Positions 7,402 to 15,051 of a stretch of 64,000 nt of DNA are shown here, in pieces (positions within the stretch are counted from its first letter, which is position 1; every line of letters begins with the position of its first letter). Under the pieces are notes generated by a model. That model did no database searches. It was not told the DNA's origin and saw only the letters and a list, made by a program, of their open reading frames with translations. The translations under genes and the position numbers were made by a program. The stretch spans positions 1 through 64,000 of the forward strand of contig CAYVOX010000001.1 in assembly GCA_964453035.1 (NCBI GenBank). Direction: 5' to 3'. Source of the DNA: CAYVOX01 sp964453035. Its GTDB lineage: Bacteria; Chloroflexota; Anaerolineae; Anaerolineales; Anaerolineaceae.

Positions 7402-9534
7402 GTGGCTCCGGAGCAATCAATCTACTGTTTAGAATGGATATCAATGACCGGTTCACGGATCAGTCAGCATCCAATTTTATCCATCCCTCAACGCGGGGAT
7501 ATTGAATTTTTCTGGCAAGGGCAGAAGTTGGTGGCGAAGCAAGACGAAACCATCGCTTCTGCTCTTATTGCACAGGGAGTGACCATTTTTGGCCACCATG
7601 CCCGCGACGGCGCCCCTCAAAGCCTGTTTTGCGCCAACGGGCAGTGCTCACAGTGCATGGTGCTCGCCAATGGCATGCCGGTAAAATCCTGTATTGAGTT
7701 GGTTACGCCAGATATGCGGGTAGAGCCCCTTGAGGGATTGCCGTCCCTGCCCACCGTCACCGCTCCCCCCGTCACCCAACCCTTGCCGGATGTTCACATT
7801 CCCGTCCTCATCATCGGCGGCGGTCCTGCGGGTCTCTCTGCCGCCATTGAGCTGGGCAAGCGCGGCGTTCATGTCATTCTCGTTGATGATAAACATCGTC
7901 TCGGCGGCAAATTGGTTCTTCAGACCCACCGCTTTTTCGGCTCCTCCAGCGCTGTGTTCGCTGGCACACGCGGCATTGATATCGCCACCCGCCTGGAAAG
8001 CGACCTGCGTGCTTATCCCACCATCGAAATCTGGATCCAATCCACCGCCCTGGCTGTCTTCAGCGATAAAAAGGTCGGTATTCTGCGTGACGGAAAAGAT
8101 TACATCAACGTCATCCCTCAGGTTCTACTGGTTGCCACCGGCGCCCGCGAAAAGTTTCTCGCCTTTAAAGGCAACACCCTGCCCGGCGTTTTTGGCGCTG
8201 GCGCCTTTCAAACCCTTGTCAATCGCGACCTGGTTCGCCCATCTGAGAAGCTCTTCATCATCGGTGGCGGTAATGTTGGCCTTATTGCGGGCTACCACGC
8301 CCTCCAGGCGGGCATTGGCGTAGTCGGCCTGGCTGAAGCTCTCCCCGAAGTGGGCGGCTACAAAGTGCACAAAGATAAGCTGGTGCGCATGGGCGTCCCC
8401 ATCTACACTTCCCACACCATCCTCAGCGCCAACGGCACCGACCGCGTCGAATCGGTCACCATTGCCCGGGTCGATTCCCAGTTCCATGCCATTCCCGGCA
8501 CTGAACGTTCCTACGAGTGCGATTCTATCCTTATCGCCGTCGGGCTCGATCCCGTCAACGAGTTTTACCTCAAAGCCCTCGAATTTGACGTCCCCGTTTT
8601 TGCCGCTGGCGATGCCGAAGAAATTGCCGAAGCTTCCGCCGCCATGTTCTCCGGCAAGATTAAAGGCCTCGAGATCTGCAAAGCCCTCGGTCTTGACGTC
8701 GGTCAAATCCCCCGATCCTGGTATCGTACCGGCGAAATCCTCAAATCCAAACCCGGTCGTCAGTTTATTGAGGAAATCCCTGAAACCGGTACCGGTGTTG
8801 TCCCCATCCTGCACTGCACCCAGGAGATCCCTTGCGATCCCTGTTCCGCCCTGTGCGACCGCGGACTGATAGATATTGACCCTGCGGATATTCGCGCCAT
8901 CCCTCGCTTCATTGGCAACAATTACTCTTGCGGCTATTGTCTGCGCTGCGTGGCGGGCTGTCCCGGTCTTGCCATCACGTTGGTTGATTACCGCGCCAAT
9001 CCCGATTTACCTATCGTCTCCATCCCCTACGAATTTACCCGCGAGGTCATCCAAAAGCAAGATATCATCACCGTTGAAGATACCGAGGGCATCGAGCTGG
9101 GCAAGCTGGAGGTGCTCGCCGTTGTCACCATCCCCACCTCCGACCGCACCATGATCGTTCAGGTGCAGGCACCCCGCGAAATTGCCACCCGCATCGCTGG
9201 CATACGCATTCAGGAGCAGCTCATTACCCAGCCTCTTGAGCAATATATTGAGCACATCCCCGATGACATCATCGTTTGCCGCTGCGAGCGCGTCACCGCC
9301 GGGGAAATTCGCACCCTCATTCGCCAGGGCTACCGCGATATGAACGAGCTCAAAATCGTCACCCGTGCCGGCATGGGCGCCTGCGGCGCAAAAACCTGCA
9401 ATGCCCTCATCCACCGCCTCTTTCGGGAAGAAGGCGTCCCTTTCAACGAAATTGCTGAATACACCAAACGTCCAATCTTCGTGGAAGTGCCCCTCGGCAC
9501 CTTCGCTGGCGAACAAAAGGACGGCCAATCATGA
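7402..9534 (+). CDS. Fused FAD/NAD and iron-sulfur electron-transfer subunit of a dye-linked amino-acid/amine dehydrogenase
   Basis: This is a 710-aa fusion of parts that are separate subunits in HcnABC, opine/nopaline oxidase and archaeal dye-linked proline dehydrogenases. The order is a plant-type [2Fe-2S] domain (FCANGQCSQC and a fourth Cys, about 70-100), an FAD site IIGGGPAG (about 138), and an NAD-type site IIGGGNVG (about 290). A CxxCxxCxxxCP cluster (about 510-525) and a C-terminal BFD-like [2Fe-2S] domain (VCRCERV and GACGAKTC) follow. It probably moves electrons from the partner flavoprotein to a carrier or NAD(P). The start is GTG 7402 or ATG 7444; neither has a strong Shine-Dalgarno. 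It overlaps the partner gene by ATGA, so they are translationally coupled. The substrate is unknown. Confidence 0.8.
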   Translation: MAPEQSIYCLEWISMTGSRISQHPILSIPQRGDIEFFWQGQKLVAKQDETIASALIAQGVTIFGHHARDGAPQSLFCANGQCSQCMVLANGMPVKSCIELVTPDMRVEPLEGLPSLPTVTAPPVTQPLPDVHIPVLIIGGGPAGLSAAIELGKRGVHVILVDDKHRLGGKLVLQTHRFFGSSSAVFAGTRGIDIATRLESDLRAYPTIEIWIQSTALAVFSDKKVGILRDGKDYINVIPQVLLVATGAREKFLAFKGNTLPGVFGAGAFQTLVNRDLVRPSEKLFIIGGGNVGLIAGYHALQAGIGVVGLAEALPEVGGYKVHKDKLVRMGVPIYTSHTILSANGTDRVESVTIARVDSQFHAIPGTERSYECDSILIAVGLDPVNEFYLKALEFDVPVFAAGDAEEIAEASAAMFSGKIKGLEICKALGLDVGQIPRSWYRTGEILKSKPGRQFIEEIPETGTGVVPILHCTQEIPCDPCSALCDRGLIDIDPADIRAIPRFIGNNYSCGYCLRCVAGCPGLAITLVDYRANPDLPIVSIPYEFTREVIQKQDIITVEDTEGIELGKLEVLAVVTIPTSDRTMIVQVQAPREIATRIAGIRIQEQLITQPLEQYIEHIPDDIIVCRCERVTAGEIRTLIRQGYRDMNELKIVTRAGMGACGAKTCNALIHRLFREEGVPFNEIAEYTKRPIFVEVPLGTFAGEQKDGQS

Positions 9535-10691
9535 CCGCCATCCCCCATTATGATGTGATTATCATCGGCGCCGGTTCCATCGGCACGCCCACTGCCTTCT
9601 ACCTGGCCCAGGCTGGTTTTAAGGTTCTCGTCATTGATCGCGTCCCCAGCGTCGGGCAGGGCTCCAACAAAAAAGCCATCGGCGGCATCCGCGCCACCCA
9701 TTCAGACCCGGCTAAAATTCGCATGTGCCTGCGCAGCATCGAGGTTTTCTCCACCTGGCAGCAAACCTACGGTGATAACATCGAGTGGTACCAGGGTGGT
9801 TACTGCTTTGTGGCCTATCGAGAGCGCGAGGAAAAAATCCTCAAGGATTTGTTATCCAGGCAAAAATCCCTCGGCCTCAACATCGACTGGCTGGACCGCG
9901 CCACCCTCCTGGAGCGCATCCCCGACCTTAATCCCAACGACCTTATTGGTGGCACCTATTCCCCTGAAGACGGCAACGCGTCTCCGCAGCTGGCCAACCA
10001 TGCCATCTACGATCACGCCGTTCGTCTTGGCGCAAGGTTCTGTTTTAATGAAAGCATCACCGAAGTAATTCAACAGAGCGGCAAAGTGGTCGGCATCAAA
10101 ACCGATAAGGGCCAGTACGGCGCGGATGTGGTTCTCAACGCAGCAGGCGCCTGGGCGCATGAAGTTGGTTTGTTAGCCGGTCTCGATCTCCCTGTCCAGC
10201 CCGATTCACACGAGGCTGCCATTACCGAACCCGTCCAGCGCTTTTTTGACCCACTCATCGTCGATATCCGCCCGGTTACCGGTTCTTCCAATTTTTACTT
10301 CTACCAGCACTTCACCGGTCAAATCATCTTCTGCGTTACGCCCGAGCCGCCCATCTGGGGCTATGACGACCGCGAAACCAGCTCGTTCCTGCCGCTTGCC
10401 GCCAGTCGCATCGTGGAAGTGATGCCGCGCCTCAAAAACATCCGCGTCCGGCGCACCTGGCGCGGTCTTTACCCCATGACGCCCGACGGCAATCCCATCC
10501 TCGGCTGGGCTCCCAACCTGCAGGGTTATCTACTGGCAGTCGGCCTTTGCGGACAGGGCTTCATGCTCGGTCCCGGCATGGCAGAATTGCTCGTCCGGCT
10601 TCTGCAAAACAACCTCACCTCTTCCGACCAGGAGATTTTAGCCGCCCTTTCGCCCACCCGCTCTTTTGCCAATAAGGAAATGCTTAAGTAA
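9531..10691 (+). CDS. FAD-dependent amino-acid/amine dehydrogenase, DAO family (HcnC / sarcosine oxidase beta-like)
   Basis: This 386-aa flavoprotein belongs to the D-amino-acid oxidase superfamily. The N-terminal dinucleotide fold starts VIIIGAGSIGTPTAFYLA, followed by AIGGIRATHS, and a C-terminal segment GLCGQGFMLGPG closes the FAD site. It is the substrate-oxidising subunit. The upstream fused iron-sulfur flavoprotein overlaps it by four bases, as in proline, hydroxyproline or sarcosine dehydrogenase complexes. The Ldh_2-family gene that follows could reduce the imine or keto acid formed; cyclic imino acids such as proline or hydroxyproline are an inference from that pairing, not a demonstrated substrate. 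Confidence 0.8.
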   Translation: MTAIPHYDVIIIGAGSIGTPTAFYLAQAGFKVLVIDRVPSVGQGSNKKAIGGIRATHSDPAKIRMCLRSIEVFSTWQQTYGDNIEWYQGGYCFVAYREREEKILKDLLSRQKSLGLNIDWLDRATLLERIPDLNPNDLIGGTYSPEDGNASPQLANHAIYDHAVRLGARFCFNESITEVIQQSGKVVGIKTDKGQYGADVVLNAAGAWAHEVGLLAGLDLPVQPDSHEAAITEPVQRFFDPLIVDIRPVTGSSNFYFYQHFTGQIIFCVTPEPPIWGYDDRETSSFLPLAASRIVEVMPRLKNIRVRRTWRGLYPMTPDGNPILGWAPNLQGYLLAVGLCGQGFMLGPGMAELLVRLLQNNLTSSDQEILAALSPTRSFANKEMLK

Positions 10692-10853
10692 GCCCTGTTT
10701 GACCTTTACCAGTCGCTGCCTGGCTGACTTACCCAATGCAACCTGATTGAATTAATCAGCTGTTTTGTGGCACAAAAACTTTTCCCGAATTAACACCCTT
10801 CTCCTCCTCCGACAGGAACCAGAAGGACGCCAAACCAATCTAAGGAGTTTAGA

Positions 10854-11963
10854 ATGCCATCCGGAACCACTTATTACCTCCCAGTTGATCTCCTGCAGTC
10901 CTTCATGCGGGAAGTATTCATCAAAGCAGGTGTCTCTGCAGAAGATGCAACCGTCTGCTCTGAAGTGCTCATCACCTCAGACTTGCGAGGCATCGAATCT
11001 CACGGCATTGGCCGCCTCAAAATGTATATTGACCGTATCCGCACTGGCCAGATTAATGCCAAATCCCAGTTTGAGATTGTTCGCGAAGGTCCCACCACCG
11101 CTCTCATTGACGGTCATTACAGTATGGGCATGGTCATAGCCACAAAAGCCATGCAGATGGCTATTGATAAGGCCCGCGCGTATGGCATGGGTTCAGTGGC
11201 CGTTCGCAACTCCACTCACTTCGGCATTGACGGCTACTACCCCCTCATGGCAATCCGCCAGGGCATGGTCGGTATGAGCTTCACCAACGCCCGCCCTTCC
11301 ATCTCGCCCACCTTTGGCGTCCAGCCCATGCTCGGCACCAACCCCATCGCTTTCGGCTGTCCCACCGATGAGGAATGCCCCTACCTCTTTGACGCCGCCA
11401 CCTCCATCACCCAGCGCGGAAAATTTGAGGTGCTGCAGCGCGCTGAAAAACCCGGTAATCCCGGTTGGGTCACCGACCAGAACGGCAATGGTCTTACCGA
11501 TGCCTCCGCTGTCATCGCCGGTCTCGGCAAGGATACGGTTGCCCTGCTTCCCCTCGGCGGCGCAGGCGAGGATTTAGGCGGGCACAAAGGCTACGGTCTG
11601 GCTGTCATGGTCGAGATCCTTTCCTCCTCCATGCAGATGGGAGCCTTCATGCACGGTCTTCTGGGTCATGATAAAGATCATAAGCCCATCCCCTTCATGG
11701 TGGGGCACTTCTTCATGGCGATAAACATCGAGAGCTTCGTCAGCCTCGACGAGTTCAAGCACAACACTGGTGAGATTCTGCGCGAATTACGCGCCTCACG
11801 CAAAGCGCCCGGGCAACCGCGCATCTACACAGCCAACGAGAAAGAATTCGAAATGGAAAAACGCGTCCGCCAGAACGGCGTGCCAGTCATCCCCAACCTG
11901 CAGAAAGATATCATCGCCCTGCGCGAAATGCTCGATATTCGAAACTACGACTTCCCCTTCTAA
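10854..11963 (+). CDS. Malate/L-lactate dehydrogenase family (Ldh_2) NAD(P)-dependent oxidoreductase
   Basis: This 369-aa protein is of the Ldh_2 family, which includes (S)-sulfolactate, ureidoglycolate and L-malate dehydrogenases and Delta1-piperideine-2-carboxylate/pyrroline-2-carboxylate reductase. Recognisable segments are RGIESHGIGRL, the NSTHFGI active-site region with catalytic His, NPIAFG and the GGHKGYGLA motif. The start ATG has TAAGGAG about seven bases upstream. It lies 162 bp after the dehydrogenase pair on the same strand and ends in a strong terminator, so it probably joins that pathway. Which of the family substrates it uses cannot be read here. Confidence 0.82.
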   Translation: MPSGTTYYLPVDLLQSFMREVFIKAGVSAEDATVCSEVLITSDLRGIESHGIGRLKMYIDRIRTGQINAKSQFEIVREGPTTALIDGHYSMGMVIATKAMQMAIDKARAYGMGSVAVRNSTHFGIDGYYPLMAIRQGMVGMSFTNARPSISPTFGVQPMLGTNPIAFGCPTDEECPYLFDAATSITQRGKFEVLQRAEKPGNPGWVTDQNGNGLTDASAVIAGLGKDTVALLPLGGAGEDLGGHKGYGLAVMVEILSSSMQMGAFMHGLLGHDKDHKPIPFMVGHFFMAINIESFVSLDEFKHNTGEILRELRASRKAPGQPRIYTANEKEFEMEKRVRQNGVPVIPNLQKDIIALREMLDIRNYDFPF

Positions 11964-12005
11964 ATTACTATTCCAGAGTATTTCAGAGCACTAAAAAACA
12001 ATAAA

Positions 12006-12067
12006 CCAGCCTCTCTCCCCTCACTCAACGAGAACCTTGCGAGTCAGGGAGCGAGGCTGGAAAAATT
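12006..12067 (+). terminator. Intrinsic terminator of the oxidoreductase operon
   Basis: CCAGCCTC (12006-12013) pairs with GAGGCTGG (12053-12060), extended by CTCCC/GGGAG inside, and is followed by AAAAATTTCT. The long loop weakens it, but the stem is near perfect. Confidence 0.7.
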
Positions 12068-12213
12068 TCTCTGCCTTCGCTCAAGAATTGGCTCGAAAAG
12101 CGGGCCGAGTTCCCATCTCCCCACATCTCTTTTTGGCTAATTTTTATCCCCTTCTGCTTAATCTATGGTAAAAATGGGTACAATGTCTCCACGCCCACCC
12201 AGGAATTTAAACC

Positions 12214-12885
12214 ATGCCCATTAAAGCCCTCATTTTTGACTTTGACGGCCTCATCCTCGATACCGAAACGCCCGAATACCATATTCTTCAAGAACTGTTC
12301 CAACCCTACGGTCTGCGCCTGCCCATTGAAGAATGGGCTAAAGCCCTCGGCGCCTCCCCCGGAGCGTTTGACCCCTTTGCCTACCTCGCCGCGCAGACTC
12401 CACTCCCCGTTGATCAGCCAGCGCTGAGAAAAATCTTTCTCGAGCGTTCCCTTGCGCTCATTGATGAACAACCGCCTCTGCCCGGTGTCCTTGCCCTTCT
12501 CAATCGCGCCGAACAGCTCCATCTCCACCTGGCGGTCGCATCTTCCTCCCCCACCGATTGGGTTCACCGCCACCTCAAACGTCTCGGGTTGTTCCAGCGC
12601 TTTGCATCCATCCTCACCCGCGACGACGTCACCCATGCCAAACCGCACCCCCAGCTCTACCTGCGCACACTTGAAGTGTTCAATCTGCAACCTCACGAGG
12701 CAATCGTCTTCGAAGATTCTCCCAACGGCATCACCGCCGCCCGGGCTGCCGGCATCTTTTGCGTCGGCGTACCCAACCACGTCACACGCCTGCTCGATAC
12801 CTCTCACGCCAGCCTCACCTTGCCTTCACTGGCTGCTCTCACCCTCGACGAACTCATTCGCAACGTTGAAACCAAGGAGGGATGA
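12214..12885 (+). CDS. HAD superfamily phosphatase/phosphomutase (beta-phosphoglucomutase-like)
   Basis: This is a 223-aa class I HAD hydrolase. The nucleophile motif DFDGLILDTE is at residues 8-17, a helical cap spans about 20-85, SSS is motif II, Lys lies in HAKPHPQLY (motif III), and FEDSPNGITAARAAG is motif IV. The DGLILDTE form is typical of beta-phosphoglucomutase and related sugar-phosphate phosphatases. It has AGGA eight bases before its ATG and is one base away from the downstream beta-glycosidase start. The pairing suggests handling of a phosphorylated sugar released from a glucoside; that is inference. Confidence 0.85.
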   Translation: MPIKALIFDFDGLILDTETPEYHILQELFQPYGLRLPIEEWAKALGASPGAFDPFAYLAAQTPLPVDQPALRKIFLERSLALIDEQPPLPGVLALLNRAEQLHLHLAVASSSPTDWVHRHLKRLGLFQRFASILTRDDVTHAKPHPQLYLRTLEVFNLQPHEAIVFEDSPNGITAARAAGIFCVGVPNHVTRLLDTSHASLTLPSLAALTLDELIRNVETKEG

Positions 12886-12886
12886 C

Positions 12887-14260
12887 ATGTCCCAATTTGT
12901 TAAGTTCCCAACCAACTTCATGTGGGGCGCAGCTACCTCTGCCTATCAAATCGAAGGCGCCTGGGATCAAGACGGGAAAGGTCCGTCAATCTGGGATACC
13001 TTCGTCCACCAACCCGGGCACGTCTATCACAACCAGACTGGCGACACCGCTGCCGACCATTACCACCTTTGGCCGCAGGATATTGACCTGATGAAGGCAT
13101 TGGGTCTTAAAACCTATCGCTTCTCCACCGCCTGGAGCCGCATCTTTCCCACCGGGCGCGCTACTGTTAACCAGTCTGGCATAGATTTCTACAACCGCCT
13201 GGTAGATGGCCTTCTCCAGGCTGGCATCCAGCCGTTTCTCACCCTGCACCATTACGACCTGCCCCAGTCTCTCCAGCAGGAGGGTGGCTGGGCTAACCGC
13301 GCCACCGCGCAGGCCTTTGCCGACTATGCCGGTTTTATGAGCCAGAAGCTCTCAGACCGCGTCACCATCTGGACCACCATCAACGAGCCCCTCGTACTCA
13401 CCGCCAACGGTCACCTCCTCGGTGAACATGCGCCAGGCGAACGGGATATTCAAACCGCGGTCTCCGTTGCCTACAATCTGCTCCTGGCTCACGGCCTTGC
13501 CATTCAATCCATTCGCGCCAATGCTGCCCGCCCTCTCCGTCTCGGAGCGGTCCTCAATCATACTCCCGTCCACCCCGCTTCTGATTCGCAGGAAGACCTG
13601 CTCGCCGCTCAGCGGGCTGATGCCATCCTTAACCGCTCCATGCTCGACCCTATCTTCAAAGCCACCTTCCCCTCTGACCTGCTCGACCTCATCGCTCTCC
13701 TCCTGCCCCCCAGCTTCGATGATGATCTTAAAATCGCTGCCCAGCCTCTTGAATTTCTCGGCATCAACTATTACACCCGTGCTGTCATCCGTAACGAGCC
13801 CGGTATTCCCTTTGTGGAATTTTCCGAGATTCGCCCGTCCGGCACCCCTTACTCCATGATGTGGGAGATTTATCCGCCCGGTATCTACGAAATTATCACT
13901 AGGATCTGGACCGATTACCACCCCGCTGAGATTATCGTCAGTGAAAACGGTATGCCCCTGGCCGATGATGTTGACCTGGATGGTCAGGTGCGTGACCCGC
14001 GCCGCATCCAGTACCTGCAGGATCACCTCATCCAGGTCCACCGCGCCATCTCCGAAGGCGTTCCCGTTACTGGCTACCTGGTTTGGTCCCTCATCGATAA
14101 CTTCGAATGGCATCTTGGCTATCGTATGCGCTACGGCCTCGCCCACGTCGATTTTGACACCCAGAAACGCACGATTAAATCCTCAGGGCACTGGTTCAGG
14201 CAAGTCATCACCCAGAACGGATTTATACCCCGGCCTTATTACCTCGAATCCGGCCTCTAA
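12887..14260 (+). CDS. Family GH1 beta-glucosidase / beta-glycosidase
   Basis: This 457-aa enzyme of glycoside hydrolase family 1 hydrolyses beta-linked di- or oligosaccharides with retention. The N-terminal GH1 signature FMWGAATSAYQIEGA is at about residues 11-25. The acid/base Glu is in TINEP (about 165-169) and the nucleophile Glu in VSENG (about 352-356). There is no signal peptide, so it acts in the cytoplasm on imported sugars. The start ATG 12887 follows AAGGAGGG and comes one base after the HAD stop, so the two are clearly co-translated. No phosphate-binding signature was recognised, so plain beta-glucosidase is favoured over 6-phospho-beta-glucosidase. Confidence 0.93.
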   Translation: MSQFVKFPTNFMWGAATSAYQIEGAWDQDGKGPSIWDTFVHQPGHVYHNQTGDTAADHYHLWPQDIDLMKALGLKTYRFSTAWSRIFPTGRATVNQSGIDFYNRLVDGLLQAGIQPFLTLHHYDLPQSLQQEGGWANRATAQAFADYAGFMSQKLSDRVTIWTTINEPLVLTANGHLLGEHAPGERDIQTAVSVAYNLLLAHGLAIQSIRANAARPLRLGAVLNHTPVHPASDSQEDLLAAQRADAILNRSMLDPIFKATFPSDLLDLIALLLPPSFDDDLKIAAQPLEFLGINYYTRAVIRNEPGIPFVEFSEIRPSGTPYSMMWEIYPPGIYEIITRIWTDYHPAEIIVSENGMPLADDVDLDGQVRDPRRIQYLQDHLIQVHRAISEGVPVTGYLVWSLIDNFEWHLGYRMRYGLAHVDFDTQKRTIKSSGHWFRQVITQNGFIPRPYYLESGL

Positions 14261-14520
14261 TCTGGCCTGAAATATCGGAGAGTAATTTTTTGTCTCTCAC
14301 GGCTACGCGCAATCAATCGCTGAGCCATAATCCCCTTATCCTCATAAAGCAACTCCTTACCTGGTCATCATGAGCAAGCCTGCTTTCTGACGGGAATGAC
14401 ATTATCGATTCACCTTAATGTCTGGCAGCCAAAAAAGATCGTCTTCTTGAACCCGTGGCATATTCACTTCCTTTTCTAAATAAATTTAGCGAATCCCATA
14501 TTTGCCATTCACCCACGATT
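14261..14520. other. Non-coding stretch between GH1 gene and merR-type promoter
   Basis: These 260 bases, with the adjoining promoter, make the only gene-free gap above 300 bp. It is AT-richer than its surroundings and holds no supported ORF. A weak GAGAG/CTCTC hairpin over a T-run lies just after the GH1 stop and might terminate that transcript. Nothing else is recognised. Confidence 0.4.
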
Positions 14521-14564
14521 AACTTGACAGTATAACTTGACAGTGCTATAATTACTGTAAAGTT
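14521..14564 (+). promoter_or_regulatory. Consensus sigma-70 promoter with triple operator repeat for the MerR-VWA operon
   Basis: TTGACA (14524-14529) and TATAAT (14547-14552) are both perfect and 17 bases apart. The 11-mer AACTTGACAGT occurs twice as a direct repeat (14521-14531 and 14534-14544, period 13). It occurs once inverted as ACTGTAAAGTT (14554-14564, one mismatch), so the last two copies form a palindrome centred on the -10 box. This layout fits autoregulation by the adjacent MerR-family protein. The start codon follows at 14577. Confidence 0.8.
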
Positions 14565-14576
14565 AGGAAATCACCT

Positions 14577-15035
14577 ATGTCAAACGCCACCTACTCCATT
14601 CAAGAGTTATCCGATCAATCCGGCCTCCCTCGCCGTACAATTCACTTCTATATCCAGCAGGGCATCCTACCACCTCCTGCAGGTGCGGGCCTCGCAGCCA
14701 CCTACGATGAAAATCACCTCACCCGACTGCGCCTTGTGCCCCTTCTGCGCCAGCAAGGCCTGCGCCTGGATGCCATTCGTCTGCGCCTCAACCAGCTTCC
14801 ACCGGTTGAACTTCCCTCTCTACTTCAGAACCTTTCTGCTGGGCCCGCGCAGCCGGCTCTTTCTCCCCATCCCGCGCACAGGCTTCCTCCTTCTCAACCC
14901 TGCCTGCGCTATGCCCTTCCAGCTGGCATCCAGCTCATCGCCCCTGCCGATCTTACACCTGCCAACCTGACCCGCCTCGAGCAGCTTCTACACGCTGCCC
15001 GGCAGATCTTCAACAACGAGAACCAAAATAACTAA
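14577..15035 (+). CDS. MerR-family transcriptional regulator
   Basis: This 152-aa DNA-binding protein has a MerR-type winged helix at the N-terminus: YSIQELSDQSGLPRRTIHFY, then the wing residues GILPPP and the second helix pair ENHLTRLRLVPLLRQQGLRL. There is a Pro/Leu-rich linker (about 80-115) and a short C-terminal region without the metal-binding cysteines of MerR, CueR or ZntR. The ligand is therefore unknown. TTAGG lies before the ATG. It sits 16 bp upstream of the VIT-VWA gene and behind a promoter with repeated operator sites, so it most likely controls its own operon. Confidence 0.88.
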   Translation: MSNATYSIQELSDQSGLPRRTIHFYIQQGILPPPAGAGLAATYDENHLTRLRLVPLLRQQGLRLDAIRLRLNQLPPVELPSLLQNLSAGPAQPALSPHPAHRLPPSQPCLRYALPAGIQLIAPADLTPANLTRLEQLLHAARQIFNNENQNN

Positions 15036-15051
15036 CCAAAGGAGTCTTCTC

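Noticed and set aside
13352..14146. 264-codon open frame on the minus strand inside the beta-glycosidase gene
   Set aside because: It lies fully antisense to a well-supported GH1 gene, has low-complexity Gly/Val/Asp composition typical of an antisense shadow, and lacks a Shine-Dalgarno.
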